A DNA stretch of 34,096 bases, taken from assembly GCF_002879535.1 (NCBI RefSeq), contig NZ_PNOT02000135.1, positions 1-34,096 on the forward strand, read 5' to 3'. Every line of letters starts with the position of its first letter. The first letter of the stretch is position 1. A program made the position numbers and the translations under genes. Below the pieces are notes generated by a model. That model did no database searches. It saw only the letters and a program-made list of their open reading frames with translations, and was not told where the DNA came from. Origin of the DNA: Mesorhizobium intechi. Its GTDB lineage: Bacteria > Pseudomonadota > Alphaproteobacteria > Rhizobiales > Rhizobiaceae. Positions 8,360 through 15,978 of the stretch are shown piece after piece.

Positions 8360-10330
8360 ATGCAGGACGATGAGTTCAGGCCGAAGCTCGGCAAGATCGG
8401 CTCGCGCGGCTCGAATGCAGGCAAGCGCTATGCCGGCCAGGTCAAGGCAGCGATCAACCGAGCCGGCGGCCGCCTCCAGCACGGCGGTCGCTTCACGGGG
8501 AGCCGGACAGGCCGCGGCGGGGCGGCGGCCGCGCTGCTCAAGTCACGCGACCGGTATGCCGCCTTCCGGCAGCGGCGGGTGATGGTCAAGGCGCGGATTG
8601 TGAAGCTGGCCGGCAAGGGTGCGGACGGGGCGCGTGCGCATCTGCGCTACATCCAGCGCGATGGCGTCACCAGGGAAGGCGAACCCGGCAAACTCTATGG
8701 CCCCGGCAGTGATCGCATCGACAGTAAGGCCTTCGTCGATCGCGCGGATAGCGACCGGCATCAATTCCGCTTTATCGTCGCACCGGAAGACGGCATTGAG
8801 TATGACGACCTCAAGCCGCTGACGCGGCGGCTCATGGCGCAGATGGAGGAGGATCTCGGCACCAGGCTCGACTGGGTTGCCGTCGACCATTTCAACACCG
8901 GCCATCCGCACACCCATATCATTGTCCGCGGCAAGGATGATCGCGGCGAAAACCTCGTCATCGCGCGGGAGTATATTTCGAGCGGCATCCGCGAACGGGC
9001 GGCCGAACTGGTGAGCCTCGACCTCGGTCCCCGCACCGACCGCGAGATTGAACAGCGCTTGCGCCAGGAAATGGAGCAGGAACGCTTCACCAGCATCGAC
9101 CGGCAGCTGCTGCGCATGCGCGATGAGGACCGACTTGTTTCTACGGACGGCCGCGACGCCTTTCGCCAGACGCTGCATCAAGGCCGTCTGCGCAAGCTCG
9201 AGCGGATGGGCTTAGCCGAGGAGGTCGACCCGGTCCGCTGGCGCCTGGATGATGAGCTGGAAGCCACGCTGCGCCGCACCGGCGAACGCGGCGACATCAT
9301 CAAGACCATGCACCGCGAACTGACTGGCAAGGGGCTCGCTCGCAGTGCCGCCGATTACCTTGTCCACGATCGACGTGAAGAGCCCTCCCCACCGGTCGTC
9401 GGCCGCCTCGTCGCGCGCGGGCTCGCCGACGAAATCAACGATCGGCATTACCTCATCGTCGACGGCGTTGACGGCAAAAGCCATTGGATAGACATCGGCA
9501 AAGGCGAGTTGACAGAACCGACGCCCGACGGCTGCATCGTGCGTGTCACGTCGAGGGATACCAAGCCCAGGCAAGTCGACCGTACAATCGCCGACATCGC
9601 TACCGCACACGGCGGCCGTTACAGCGTCGATATGCACCTCAAGCATGATGCGTTCGCCACCGAAAGCTTTGCCGAGACGCATATCCGCCGGCTGGAGGCG
9701 ATCCGGCGCTCCACCGGCGGCGTGGAGCGCGAGCCGAATGGCACCTGGATCATCGCGCCGGATCATCTCGATCGTGTCGCGGAATACGAGCGCCTGCGGG
9801 CCAGGGTCGAGCCTGTGATAGTCGAGAAGCTCTCATCAATGCCGCTGGAACGCCAAGTCAGCTTCGAAGGCGCCACCTGGCTCGACCGGAACCTGGTTGC
9901 CGAGAGACCGGAGCCGTTGCGCAACTCAGGCTTCGGGCATGAGGTGCGGGAGGCGCATGCCCGTCGGCGGCAGTGGCTGATCGCGCAAGGCCTCGCGCAC
10001 GAAGAACAGGACCGGGTCGTCTATCGTGCCAACATGATTTCGATCCTGCGCCAGCGCGAGCTGAACCGTGTCGCCGGCCAGCTGTCGGATCAGCTCGGTC
10101 TCTCGTATGCCGAAGCGCAGCCTGGAGAACGAATAGAAGGCACGCTGCGCCGATCGGTCGAGCTTGCCAGCGGCAAATATGCCGTGATCGATAAGTCGCG
10201 CGAGTTCACGCTCGTGCCATGGAGGCCGGTGCTTGATCGGTACATCGGAAAGGAGGTGTCCGGGATCATGCGCGGGGAGGGGGTTTCATGGACCATCGGG
10301 CGGCAGAGGAGCGGGCCGAGTGTTTCGTGA
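8360..10330 (+). CDS. rlxS: RlxS-like conjugative relaxase (VirD2/MobA superfamily, DUF3363)
   Basis: The 656-residue protein holds the relaxase three-histidine metal site in VDHFNTGHPHTHIIVRGKD, with His177, His182, His184 and His186. The upstream segment ARAHLRYIQRDGVTREGE contains Tyr97, a candidate nicking residue. The N-terminus is basic (residues 1-75) and would help bind DNA. From about residue 270 it follows the DUF3363 C-terminal region, seen for example in GRYSVDMHLKHDAFATESFA and LVAERPEPLRNSGFG. It would nick one strand at oriT and pilot the DNA into the recipient. GGAGG sits 4 bases before ATG 8360. The length is as expected for RlxS proteins of rhizobial symbiosis ICEs. Confidence 0.93.
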   Translation: MQDDEFRPKLGKIGSRGSNAGKRYAGQVKAAINRAGGRLQHGGRFTGSRTGRGGAAAALLKSRDRYAAFRQRRVMVKARIVKLAGKGADGARAHLRYIQRDGVTREGEPGKLYGPGSDRIDSKAFVDRADSDRHQFRFIVAPEDGIEYDDLKPLTRRLMAQMEEDLGTRLDWVAVDHFNTGHPHTHIIVRGKDDRGENLVIAREYISSGIRERAAELVSLDLGPRTDREIEQRLRQEMEQERFTSIDRQLLRMRDEDRLVSTDGRDAFRQTLHQGRLRKLERMGLAEEVDPVRWRLDDELEATLRRTGERGDIIKTMHRELTGKGLARSAADYLVHDRREEPSPPVVGRLVARGLADEINDRHYLIVDGVDGKSHWIDIGKGELTEPTPDGCIVRVTSRDTKPRQVDRTIADIATAHGGRYSVDMHLKHDAFATESFAETHIRRLEAIRRSTGGVEREPNGTWIIAPDHLDRVAEYERLRARVEPVIVEKLSSMPLERQVSFEGATWLDRNLVAERPEPLRNSGFGHEVREAHARRRQWLIAQGLAHEEQDRVVYRANMISILRQRELNRVAGQLSDQLGLSYAEAQPGERIEGTLRRSVELASGKYAVIDKSREFTLVPWRPVLDRYIGKEVSGIMRGEGVSWTIGRQRSGPSVS

Positions 10331-10438
10331 CATGGCTGCACGGAATCTTCGTCCGCGCAGCAGAAAGCGCGCTCCGTCGAGAGCTGCATGGTTAGCCGGC
10401 TTACTTAGAGGTATGGATATCGTGACGATTTAAACGGC

Positions 10439-10457
10439 TGATAATGCAAGATTATCA
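10439..10457. promoter_or_regulatory. Operator-like palindrome before the DUF1403-scpB operon
   Basis: TGATAAT and ATTATCA are perfect inverted arms around GCAAG. The 19-base site stands in the only AT-rich patch between the relaxase gene and the next operon, 73 bases before the DUF1403 start. It looks like a repressor site. Confidence 0.45.
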
Positions 10458-10530
10458 TTCGTTTCGTCGGCATGACAGGTGCAGCGCTTTTTGTCCATTT
10501 TTGTTGCTAAAAGCGCCGCCGTGATTCATC

Positions 10531-11559
10531 GTGCTTTCGATGATTCTGCGCCCCAAATCTCTCTCGCGCCACCCCGGCACGCTTCTTGGCGCGGTAGCCG
10601 TTACTCCACCGGTCCCCGTCCCGACTTGGCTGCGCCGGTCCGTCCCTGATGCGCAAGGCCTTGCGGGAAAAGATGTTGACGACGTCGCGTTCGCCGCCGG
10701 CGCCGCCATCGCCGCGCTCGATGCTGTGGTCCGCCGGCAGGAGCGGTGGGCCGGCGCCTGGCGGCAGCGGCTGGCGCTTTCGGCCGCCGCGGCAACGGCA
10801 AAGCAGGCCGGCCGCGTCGAGGACGAAGCTGCCTTGCGCGATGCCGTATTGCTCACAAGACCGGGCGACAATGTCGGTCCCGCCGGCCTTTTCCTTCTTG
10901 CTTGGCGGCGGCTGGCATCTCGCCCAGCGGACGATCTGCTGACGGAGAAAAATGTCGCGGCGGTGCTGGAAGATCTAGGTCTCACGCTCAACGATGAGGC
11001 GGTCAGCGATCTGACGGACGATCTGCGACAGCTTGCCGCCAACACCGGCAAGGTCGAAACGCTGGTCGGGGCCTTCGCGGCCGCGGAGCGTTACGGCTTC
11101 CGGCGCGTTCTCGGAGCCTGGCTTGCCGATGTCTTGCTCGCGCAGCGGCTAGGCTGGACACATGCAATCCCTTTGTTGGGCGCCGAAGCGACCTTCGTTG
11201 TGGGTACGGGCCGGGCGCGTCGACCAGTGACTGCCGCTCTGGCTGCCGGCGCCGAAACGGAAGCCGATTGGGCCAAAAGCCTGCTGGCCGCGCAGGCGCG
11301 CGCTGCGCTGCGCGCCATTGATCTTTTCGCCGAACTCGAGCGCCGCGCGGACCGGCTGCTTGCGGTTGCGCCGAAACTCCGGGCCAAGGCGGCGGATAGT
11401 GTTGTCGAAAAGCTGCTCTCTGACGACGCGATCGTTGCCTCGGAAAACATCGCTGGCATGAGCGACCGCGGATTGCGCCGCCTGTTCGACCGGCTGGTCG
11501 AGCTCGGCGCCGTCCGCGAGCTGTCCGGCCGCGCCACCTTCCGCATCTACGGGCTGTGA
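10531..11559 (+). CDS. DUF1403 family protein
   Basis: The 342-residue protein, alanine- and leucine-rich and mostly helical, belongs by pattern to DUF1403 (WLRRSVPDAQ near the N-terminus, FAAGAAIAALDAVVRRQERW, and the closing FDRLVELGAVRELSGR, FRIYGL). These proteins are restricted to alphaproteobacterial mobile elements and nearly always precede an scpB-like gene, as here. The function is unknown. The most 5' start is GTG 10531; ATG 10540 is also possible. The stop codon overlaps the GTG start of the next gene (GTGA), indicating coupled translation. An AT-rich palindrome lies upstream. Confidence 0.82.
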   Translation: MLSMILRPKSLSRHPGTLLGAVAVTPPVPVPTWLRRSVPDAQGLAGKDVDDVAFAAGAAIAALDAVVRRQERWAGAWRQRLALSAAAATAKQAGRVEDEAALRDAVLLTRPGDNVGPAGLFLLAWRRLASRPADDLLTEKNVAAVLEDLGLTLNDEAVSDLTDDLRQLAANTGKVETLVGAFAAAERYGFRRVLGAWLADVLLAQRLGWTHAIPLLGAEATFVVGTGRARRPVTAALAAGAETEADWAKSLLAAQARAALRAIDLFAELERRADRLLAVAPKLRAKAADSVVEKLLSDDAIVASENIAGMSDRGLRRLFDRLVELGAVRELSGRATFRIYGL

Positions 11560-12269
11560 AGACAATGGCGGAGAGTGCACGTAGGCGAGGAGGGAGCCGG
11601 CCAGATGACCGTCGATCAGCTGACCAGCTGTTTGACCGGGAACTGGATCATCTGCCGCCGGAAGCGCGTTGGCGTGAATGGATGCACCGGGTCGAAGCAA
11701 CGATCTTCGCCGCTAGCGAGCCGGTCGACCGCGAAATGCTCGCCCGCATCGTCGGGAAAAGCTGCAGCATTGATCTTCTCATCGACGACATCCGCGAGGA
11801 GCTGCGCGGCCGCCCTTACGATCTGGTTTCGGTCGCCGGCGGCTGGAAACATTTGACCCGGCCTGCCTATGCAGACGCCATCCGCGCTGCTGTAGGTGGA
11901 AATGGGAAGACGGCCGACCTTACGCAGTCGGAGGTTTTGGTGCTGATGTGCATCGGCTACTTCCAGCCGATCACCCGCGCCGAACTGTCGTCTTTCTTCG
12001 GCAAGGAGATCAGTCGCGATTTTATTGGTCATCTGCGCGGTGCCGGCCTGATCGCTTCCGGTCCGCGTAGCCCGACGGCGGGCGCGCCCTACACCTATGT
12101 GACGACAAAAGAATTCCTGCTGGAGTTCGGGCTCGACACGCTGCGCGACCTGCCGGATTTCGAGGCGCTCGAGGATGCCGGATTGCTGAGCAAGGAGAAG
12201 CTGCTGGCGGGCGACATCATGCCAGAGTTTTCAATCCAGCAAAGCGGCGATGTCGAGACAGAAGACTAG
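11556..12269 (+). CDS. scpB: ScpB-like chromosome segregation / condensation protein
   Basis: The 237-residue protein contains paired winged helices typical of ScpB, the kleisin-interacting subunit of the SMC complex. The first is WMHRVEATIFAASEPVDREM with LIDDIREELRGRPYDLVSVA and GGWKHLTRPAYADAI. The second is LTQSEVLVLMCIGYFQPITR with the wing LIASGPRSPTAGAPYTYVTT and the closing FLLEFGLDTLRDLPDF. No SMC or ScpA partner is nearby, so it probably plugs into the host complex or has an element-specific job such as stabilising the excised ICE; both are inference. Start GTG 11556 overlaps the DUF1403 stop; ATG 11565 is the alternative. It is the last gene of the conjugation block. Confidence 0.9.
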   Translation: MKTMAESARRRGGSRPDDRRSADQLFDRELDHLPPEARWREWMHRVEATIFAASEPVDREMLARIVGKSCSIDLLIDDIREELRGRPYDLVSVAGGWKHLTRPAYADAIRAAVGGNGKTADLTQSEVLVLMCIGYFQPITRAELSSFFGKEISRDFIGHLRGAGLIASGPRSPTAGAPYTYVTTKEFLLEFGLDTLRDLPDFEALEDAGLLSKEKLLAGDIMPEFSIQQSGDVETED

Positions 12270-12396
12270 CTGCGCAGCCGGCCTGAGGCTGCTGGACGGC
12301 CGCATCGCCGTACAACGGCAACATAGGCAACATAAAGGAGGAGTTTCGCATCAATCGAAGATGTGAGACTGCTGCGCTGCGGGGTATGATCAAAGG

Positions 12397-13104
12397 ATGG
12401 ATTCGCAGCGCATCGAAGATCTAAAGAGGTTTTATTCTGCAATCGACCGGCTCAGCACTTGCCCGGGCGGTGCAAGAACCCTTGCGAGCGGCAGCGGCAG
12501 GCTCGACTGGCCACAGCGCGGCGTGTATTTCTTCATGGAGGACGGCGAGGTCCGTTCGGATACCGGAGCGGGTCCGCGCGTCGTCAGGGTCGGCACGCAT
12601 GCGCTCAGACCGAACTCAGGCACGAAGCTGTGGACGCGCCTTTCGCAGCATCGGGGCCAGGCGCAGAGCGGTGGCGGCAATCACCGCGGATCAATCTTCC
12701 GCCTGATCGTCGGGACGGCACTCATCGCCCGCAACGGGCATGCCTGCGCGACCTGGGATGTTGAGAAGTCGGCGAACCCTAAAATCCGGGCGGCCGAGCT
12801 TGCGCTCGAACGCGAGGTGAGTCGGTTCATCGGCGCGATGCCGCTCGTGTCGATGGGCGTCAATGACGAGCCGGGACCCGGTAGCCTCCGCGGCTATATC
12901 GAGCGCAACGCTATCGCGCTCCTCAGCAACTACGGGAGGCAGGCGGCTGACATGCCATCGGCAGGCTGGCTCGGGCATCATTGCGATAGGGAAAGGGTGA
13001 GGAAATCGGGCCTATGGAATTCCAATCACGTCGATGAGATGTATGACCGCAATTTCCTGAGCTGCCTCGAAGACCAGGTGCTGGTGATGGGACAGACTGC
13101 ATGA
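12397..13104 (+). CDS. GIY-YIG-like protein, first gene of a three-gene accessory operon
   Basis: The 235-residue protein has RGVYFFMEDGE (residues 41-51) followed by RVVRVGTHAL (61-70), which fits the GIY and YIG strands of the GIY-YIG nuclease fold. Next come SGTKLWTRLSQHRG with a conserved-position arginine, and later YIERNAIALLSNYG, where Glu169 and the asparagines would match the catalytic glutamate and partner. The tyrosines of the motif are altered (VYFF, VRVG), so whether it cuts DNA is uncertain. The rest of the sequence is not recognised. AAAGG precedes ATG 12397. The stop overlaps the next start as ATGA, so it should be made with the DUF6884 protein. I infer a role in nucleic-acid attack or repair, possibly anti-phage. 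Confidence 0.6.
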   Translation: MDSQRIEDLKRFYSAIDRLSTCPGGARTLASGSGRLDWPQRGVYFFMEDGEVRSDTGAGPRVVRVGTHALRPNSGTKLWTRLSQHRGQAQSGGGNHRGSIFRLIVGTALIARNGHACATWDVEKSANPKIRAAELALEREVSRFIGAMPLVSMGVNDEPGPGSLRGYIERNAIALLSNYGRQAADMPSAGWLGHHCDRERVRKSGLWNSNHVDEMYDRNFLSCLEDQVLVMGQTA

Positions 13105-13772
13105 TCGTCGTGATCCAATGTGCGGCGCGCAAGAGGTCGGATGCTGGATACCTTAGGACCAGCGACGGACGGCGCGTCGTGTTCGTGGCCGACCCCGCGG
13201 CGGCGCCTGCTCTGGGCGGCGTGCTGTTTGCGCGGCCTGACGATGTAGCGAAGAGCGGGCGCACATGGCGGGAGGAGCTTGTCGCCTATAATCGGAACCC
13301 GAAGGGGAACCCGCTATGTCTGCTGCCGGCGTTCGAACTCTACCAGAACGAAGCCTACCGGAGGCTCGCGGCGAAGGTCGGCGTCTCGAACCTGTTCATC
13401 CTGTCGGCGGGATGGGGCCTTATCGCGGCGGCGTTTCTTACGCCCTGCTACGACATCACTTTCACGGCGCATGCGAATGCGTACAAGCGCAGGCGCAAAA
13501 GCGAACGCTGTCAGGATTTTTCGATGCTGCCGCAAGGCAAGACGGAGCCGGTCCTATTCTTCGGCGGCAAAGACTACCTTCCGCTGTTCGACCGTCTCAC
13601 GGGCGGCAACCAGGGACCGCGCATTGTCTTCTACAATTCGGCGAGCGAGCCGCAGATCGGGAACGGGCGAGCCGTGCGGTTCATGACGAGCACCCGGACC
13701 AACTGGCACTATGAATGCGTTGACGCGTATCTTTTAGGCGCGCTCGACCGCGAGACTGGAGTTCCGGCATGA
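13101..13772 (+). CDS. DUF6884 / YaaA-like protein
   Basis: The 223-residue protein opens MIVVIQCAARKR, a beta strand ending in a Cys-x-x-x-Lys loop as in YaaA/DUF6884 proteins. It carries FELYQNEAYRRLAAKVG and LFILSAGWGLIAAAFLTPCY (the family has LSAKYGLI, then a Pro/Tyr pair). DUF6884 proteins are small, poorly characterised, and turn up beside DNA-modification and defence genes; YaaA itself guards against oxidative DNA damage in E. coli. The first 60 residues after the N-terminal strand carry an insert (GYLRTSDGRRVVFVADP) absent from minimal members, as far as I recall. It is coupled by ATGA overlaps to the genes on both sides, so all three probably work together. Confidence 0.72.
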   Translation: MIVVIQCAARKRSDAGYLRTSDGRRVVFVADPAAAPALGGVLFARPDDVAKSGRTWREELVAYNRNPKGNPLCLLPAFELYQNEAYRRLAAKVGVSNLFILSAGWGLIAAAFLTPCYDITFTAHANAYKRRRKSERCQDFSMLPQGKTEPVLFFGGKDYLPLFDRLTGGNQGPRIVFYNSASEPQIGNGRAVRFMTSTRTNWHYECVDAYLLGALDRETGVPA

Positions 13773-14281
13773 CTGAGAAGCTCAGTTCGGGCAAACCTGG
13801 CAAGTTTACCCCGAAGCGCCGCGCCACCTTCACGCGCCTTGTGCACGAGGGTGGAGAAGTGGGCGAGGCTGTTGTCGCCAAAAACGTCAAGCAAGCGGAA
13901 GCGCTCGTTTTCGCAGGGCGGGGTCCCAAGGGCATCGCGGCGCTCAAGAATCCTCTCGCGAGTTACAGAGAGCGCATCAGCGAGAAGGCGGGGTTCAACA
14001 TCGACGCGAAGGCATTTCCTTTCGAACTCGGCTATGTGTTCGTAACGCTGAAGGCGCAAGGCAAAGGCCTGTCCCACCAGTTGGTGGACGAAGCGATCCG
14101 TCTTGCAGCAGGCCGAGGCTTGTTCGCGACAGCACGTACCGACAATGCACGGATGCTGAGCACGCTTGAGAAGGCCGGGTTTGATAGGAAGGGCAAGCCG
14201 TATGGCGGGAGAAGCCCCAAGCGCCGGATACAAATTCTCGTCAGACCCGGTGAGAAAAGTGATGAGGCAACTGAACCATAG
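13769..14281 (+). CDS. GNAT family N-acetyltransferase
   Basis: The 170-residue protein has the GNAT acetyl-CoA motif A in LGYVFVTLKAQGKGLSHQLV (the QGKGLS loop binds the pyrophosphate), followed by DEAIRLAAGRGLFATARTDN and motif B-like MLSTLEKAGFDRKG. The first 40 residues are basic and may be disordered. GNAT enzymes move an acetyl group from acetyl-CoA to an amine; in toxin-antitoxin pairs some acetylate aminoacyl-tRNA, but nothing here fixes the substrate. It is the third gene of the GIY-YIG-like / DUF6884 operon by an ATGA overlap, and it converges on the minus-strand ATPase gene, leaving a 134-base gap that contains a GCAAACGTTTGC palindrome (14305-14316). Confidence 0.85.
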   Translation: MTEKLSSGKPGKFTPKRRATFTRLVHEGGEVGEAVVAKNVKQAEALVFAGRGPKGIAALKNPLASYRERISEKAGFNIDAKAFPFELGYVFVTLKAQGKGLSHQLVDEAIRLAAGRGLFATARTDNARMLSTLEKAGFDRKGKPYGGRSPKRRIQILVRPGEKSDEATEP

Positions 14282-14415
14282 GCCAGCCGCCATCTCGGAC
14301 CAGTGCAAACGTTTGCTTCGTGCTGGACCCTGGCTAGCAGGCGCAACGAATTTACGTGGCGACATGTAGATGTCTGGAAATTGCTGACCCGATCCCAGCT
14401 AATCCGCTGCCGACA

Positions 14416-15978
14416 TCAATCGGATCGTACACCTGTGATCTCAGAAACGATTGCCTTGACCCGCTGCCACTCGTGCGGGGCCAGTCGCTCCCGAAATGCC
14501 TTGTACAGCAGCCCCATTGTATCCTCGATTGCCTGCCCGATCTCCTCGTCGCACGAGTGGGCAGGCACCTTGGCGTAAATTATCTCGAGCCGCCGCTGTA
14601 ACTCACCGCGCCTCACAGCTAGCGCCTCGAGCGCGTTAATCTCTTCCGGTTCGGCGATCGTGATCGCGGATGCGATCCGTTTCCGAAGCAATGCTGTTTC
14701 CTCCATAAGGGGTTCGACAATTGCAGCAGTGGGAGCGTCCTCCACTTCGAGCAGAGCGACCGCTTCACCCAGCGCCGTTAGCGCCTTGGTGATGTTCTCG
14801 ACGGAAAGCTGATTGGCTTTCGACGTCCGGTAGGCTTGCTTGCCTAGCGGCGTTGCAATCTTCTCATCGAGTTCGTTGCGCATACTCTCCCATGCCTGGT
14901 TCTCCTCAAACCCGTCTCGACGGGCGTTCGGAATCGCAGCCCTTGGGTCAACAAAGATCTCGCCGACATACCAGTCGGCGAATCTTGAGTAGGAGGAGCG
15001 CGGTGTGTCGACGAGATGTGACTCGGCAAAGATTTCCCGCATGACTTTGGTATCGTCGATTTGAATGTTGCGAATGCGCACACGGATGCCTTTCCAGGGA
15101 TCCTTGACGGCACCCGATGCACGTTTCCTGCTCGTCCAACCCCACCACCGGCCTGTGGGAGAGACAGGGTAATCGACCCCGGTCATTGGAGCACGTGTGT
15201 GCTTCACGGCAAGCGTGTCGACGTAGGGCTTGAAAAGCTCGACTGGCAGTCCCTCGCCGTCCTTCACGAAAAGGCGAATGCTCTCGAGGTTGAAGCCCGC
15301 ATCCCTTGCTCTCTGCTGGATCTGCTCCGCGAACTGAAATGCGGGGTCGTATGGAAGCGGCGCAACCTGACTAAGGTAGGTTCGCATGGCATCTACGTCC
15401 AGGCACTCGTCTGGCGGGTTATAGAGTCCCTCCAGCCGGACCTTAAAATAGTGCTTATTTGTGTCCTCCGCGTCGTGGCGTGTAGCGGTGACGCATTCTG
15501 CGAGCGTCTCGGCAGCGTCCTTCTCGTAGGTCCCATCCGGAGACAACTTTGCACGGAGCATCGCGGCGTCGAAGACGACCTTCGTATACTGCTTTTGACC
15601 CGGCGCCTTTGTTGTAAAGATCAGCTTGTCACAGAAGACGATGCCGGCGAGTCGGCCAATGCCGCGGAAACCCGCATTGTTGCGGTAGTCTTTGTTAGAG
15701 GCGCCGATCGCCGCAAGCACACTTGCAGCGTTCTCCGTCCGGAGGCCGCCGCCATTGTCAAGGATAGTAAGCCCCTTGCGGTCGGCGTCCATCTCCACAT
15801 CCACACGGGCCTCGTCTGGTTGGATAAGCCCGTCTTCAATGGCTTGGCGAAGCGAATCGAAGCCGTTTTGAACATACTCGCGGATAGCGTTTCGACTCTC
15901 TCCATACATTCCGAAGGTCAGAGATTCGATCACGAAGGCCCCAAAGCGCGGCTCGAAGGGGACAATAGTTTCGGTCAT
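14416..15978 (-). CDS. HSP90-like GHKL ATPase A, last gene of the minus-strand system
   Basis: The 520-residue protein has the three Bergerat-fold ATP motifs: NAIREYVQNGFDSL with Glu34, Asn38 and Asp41; LTILDNGGGL with DNGGG at 74-78; and GFRGIGRLAG at 103-112. These are the N, G1 and G2 boxes of HSP90/MutL/histidine-kinase-type ATPases, so ATP binding is expected. A middle domain (about 190-360) shares SQVAPLPYDP and VGEIFVDPRAAIPNARRDGF with ATPase B at 18330-19907, so the two are paralogues. The C-terminal 120 residues are helical and probably coiled coil. ATG overlaps the PIN gene stop by ATGA. It would act as an ATP-driven clamp or sensor with the PIN protein; the target is unknown. Confidence 0.88.
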   Translation of the reverse strand: MTETIVPFEPRFGAFVIESLTFGMYGESRNAIREYVQNGFDSLRQAIEDGLIQPDEARVDVEMDADRKGLTILDNGGGLRTENAASVLAAIGASNKDYRNNAGFRGIGRLAGIVFCDKLIFTTKAPGQKQYTKVVFDAAMLRAKLSPDGTYEKDAAETLAECVTATRHDAEDTNKHYFKVRLEGLYNPPDECLDVDAMRTYLSQVAPLPYDPAFQFAEQIQQRARDAGFNLESIRLFVKDGEGLPVELFKPYVDTLAVKHTRAPMTGVDYPVSPTGRWWGWTSRKRASGAVKDPWKGIRVRIRNIQIDDTKVMREIFAESHLVDTPRSSYSRFADWYVGEIFVDPRAAIPNARRDGFEENQAWESMRNELDEKIATPLGKQAYRTSKANQLSVENITKALTALGEAVALLEVEDAPTAAIVEPLMEETALLRKRIASAITIAEPEEINALEALAVRRGELQRRLEIIYAKVPAHSCDEEIGQAIEDTMGLLYKAFRERLAPHEWQRVKAIVSEITGVRSD

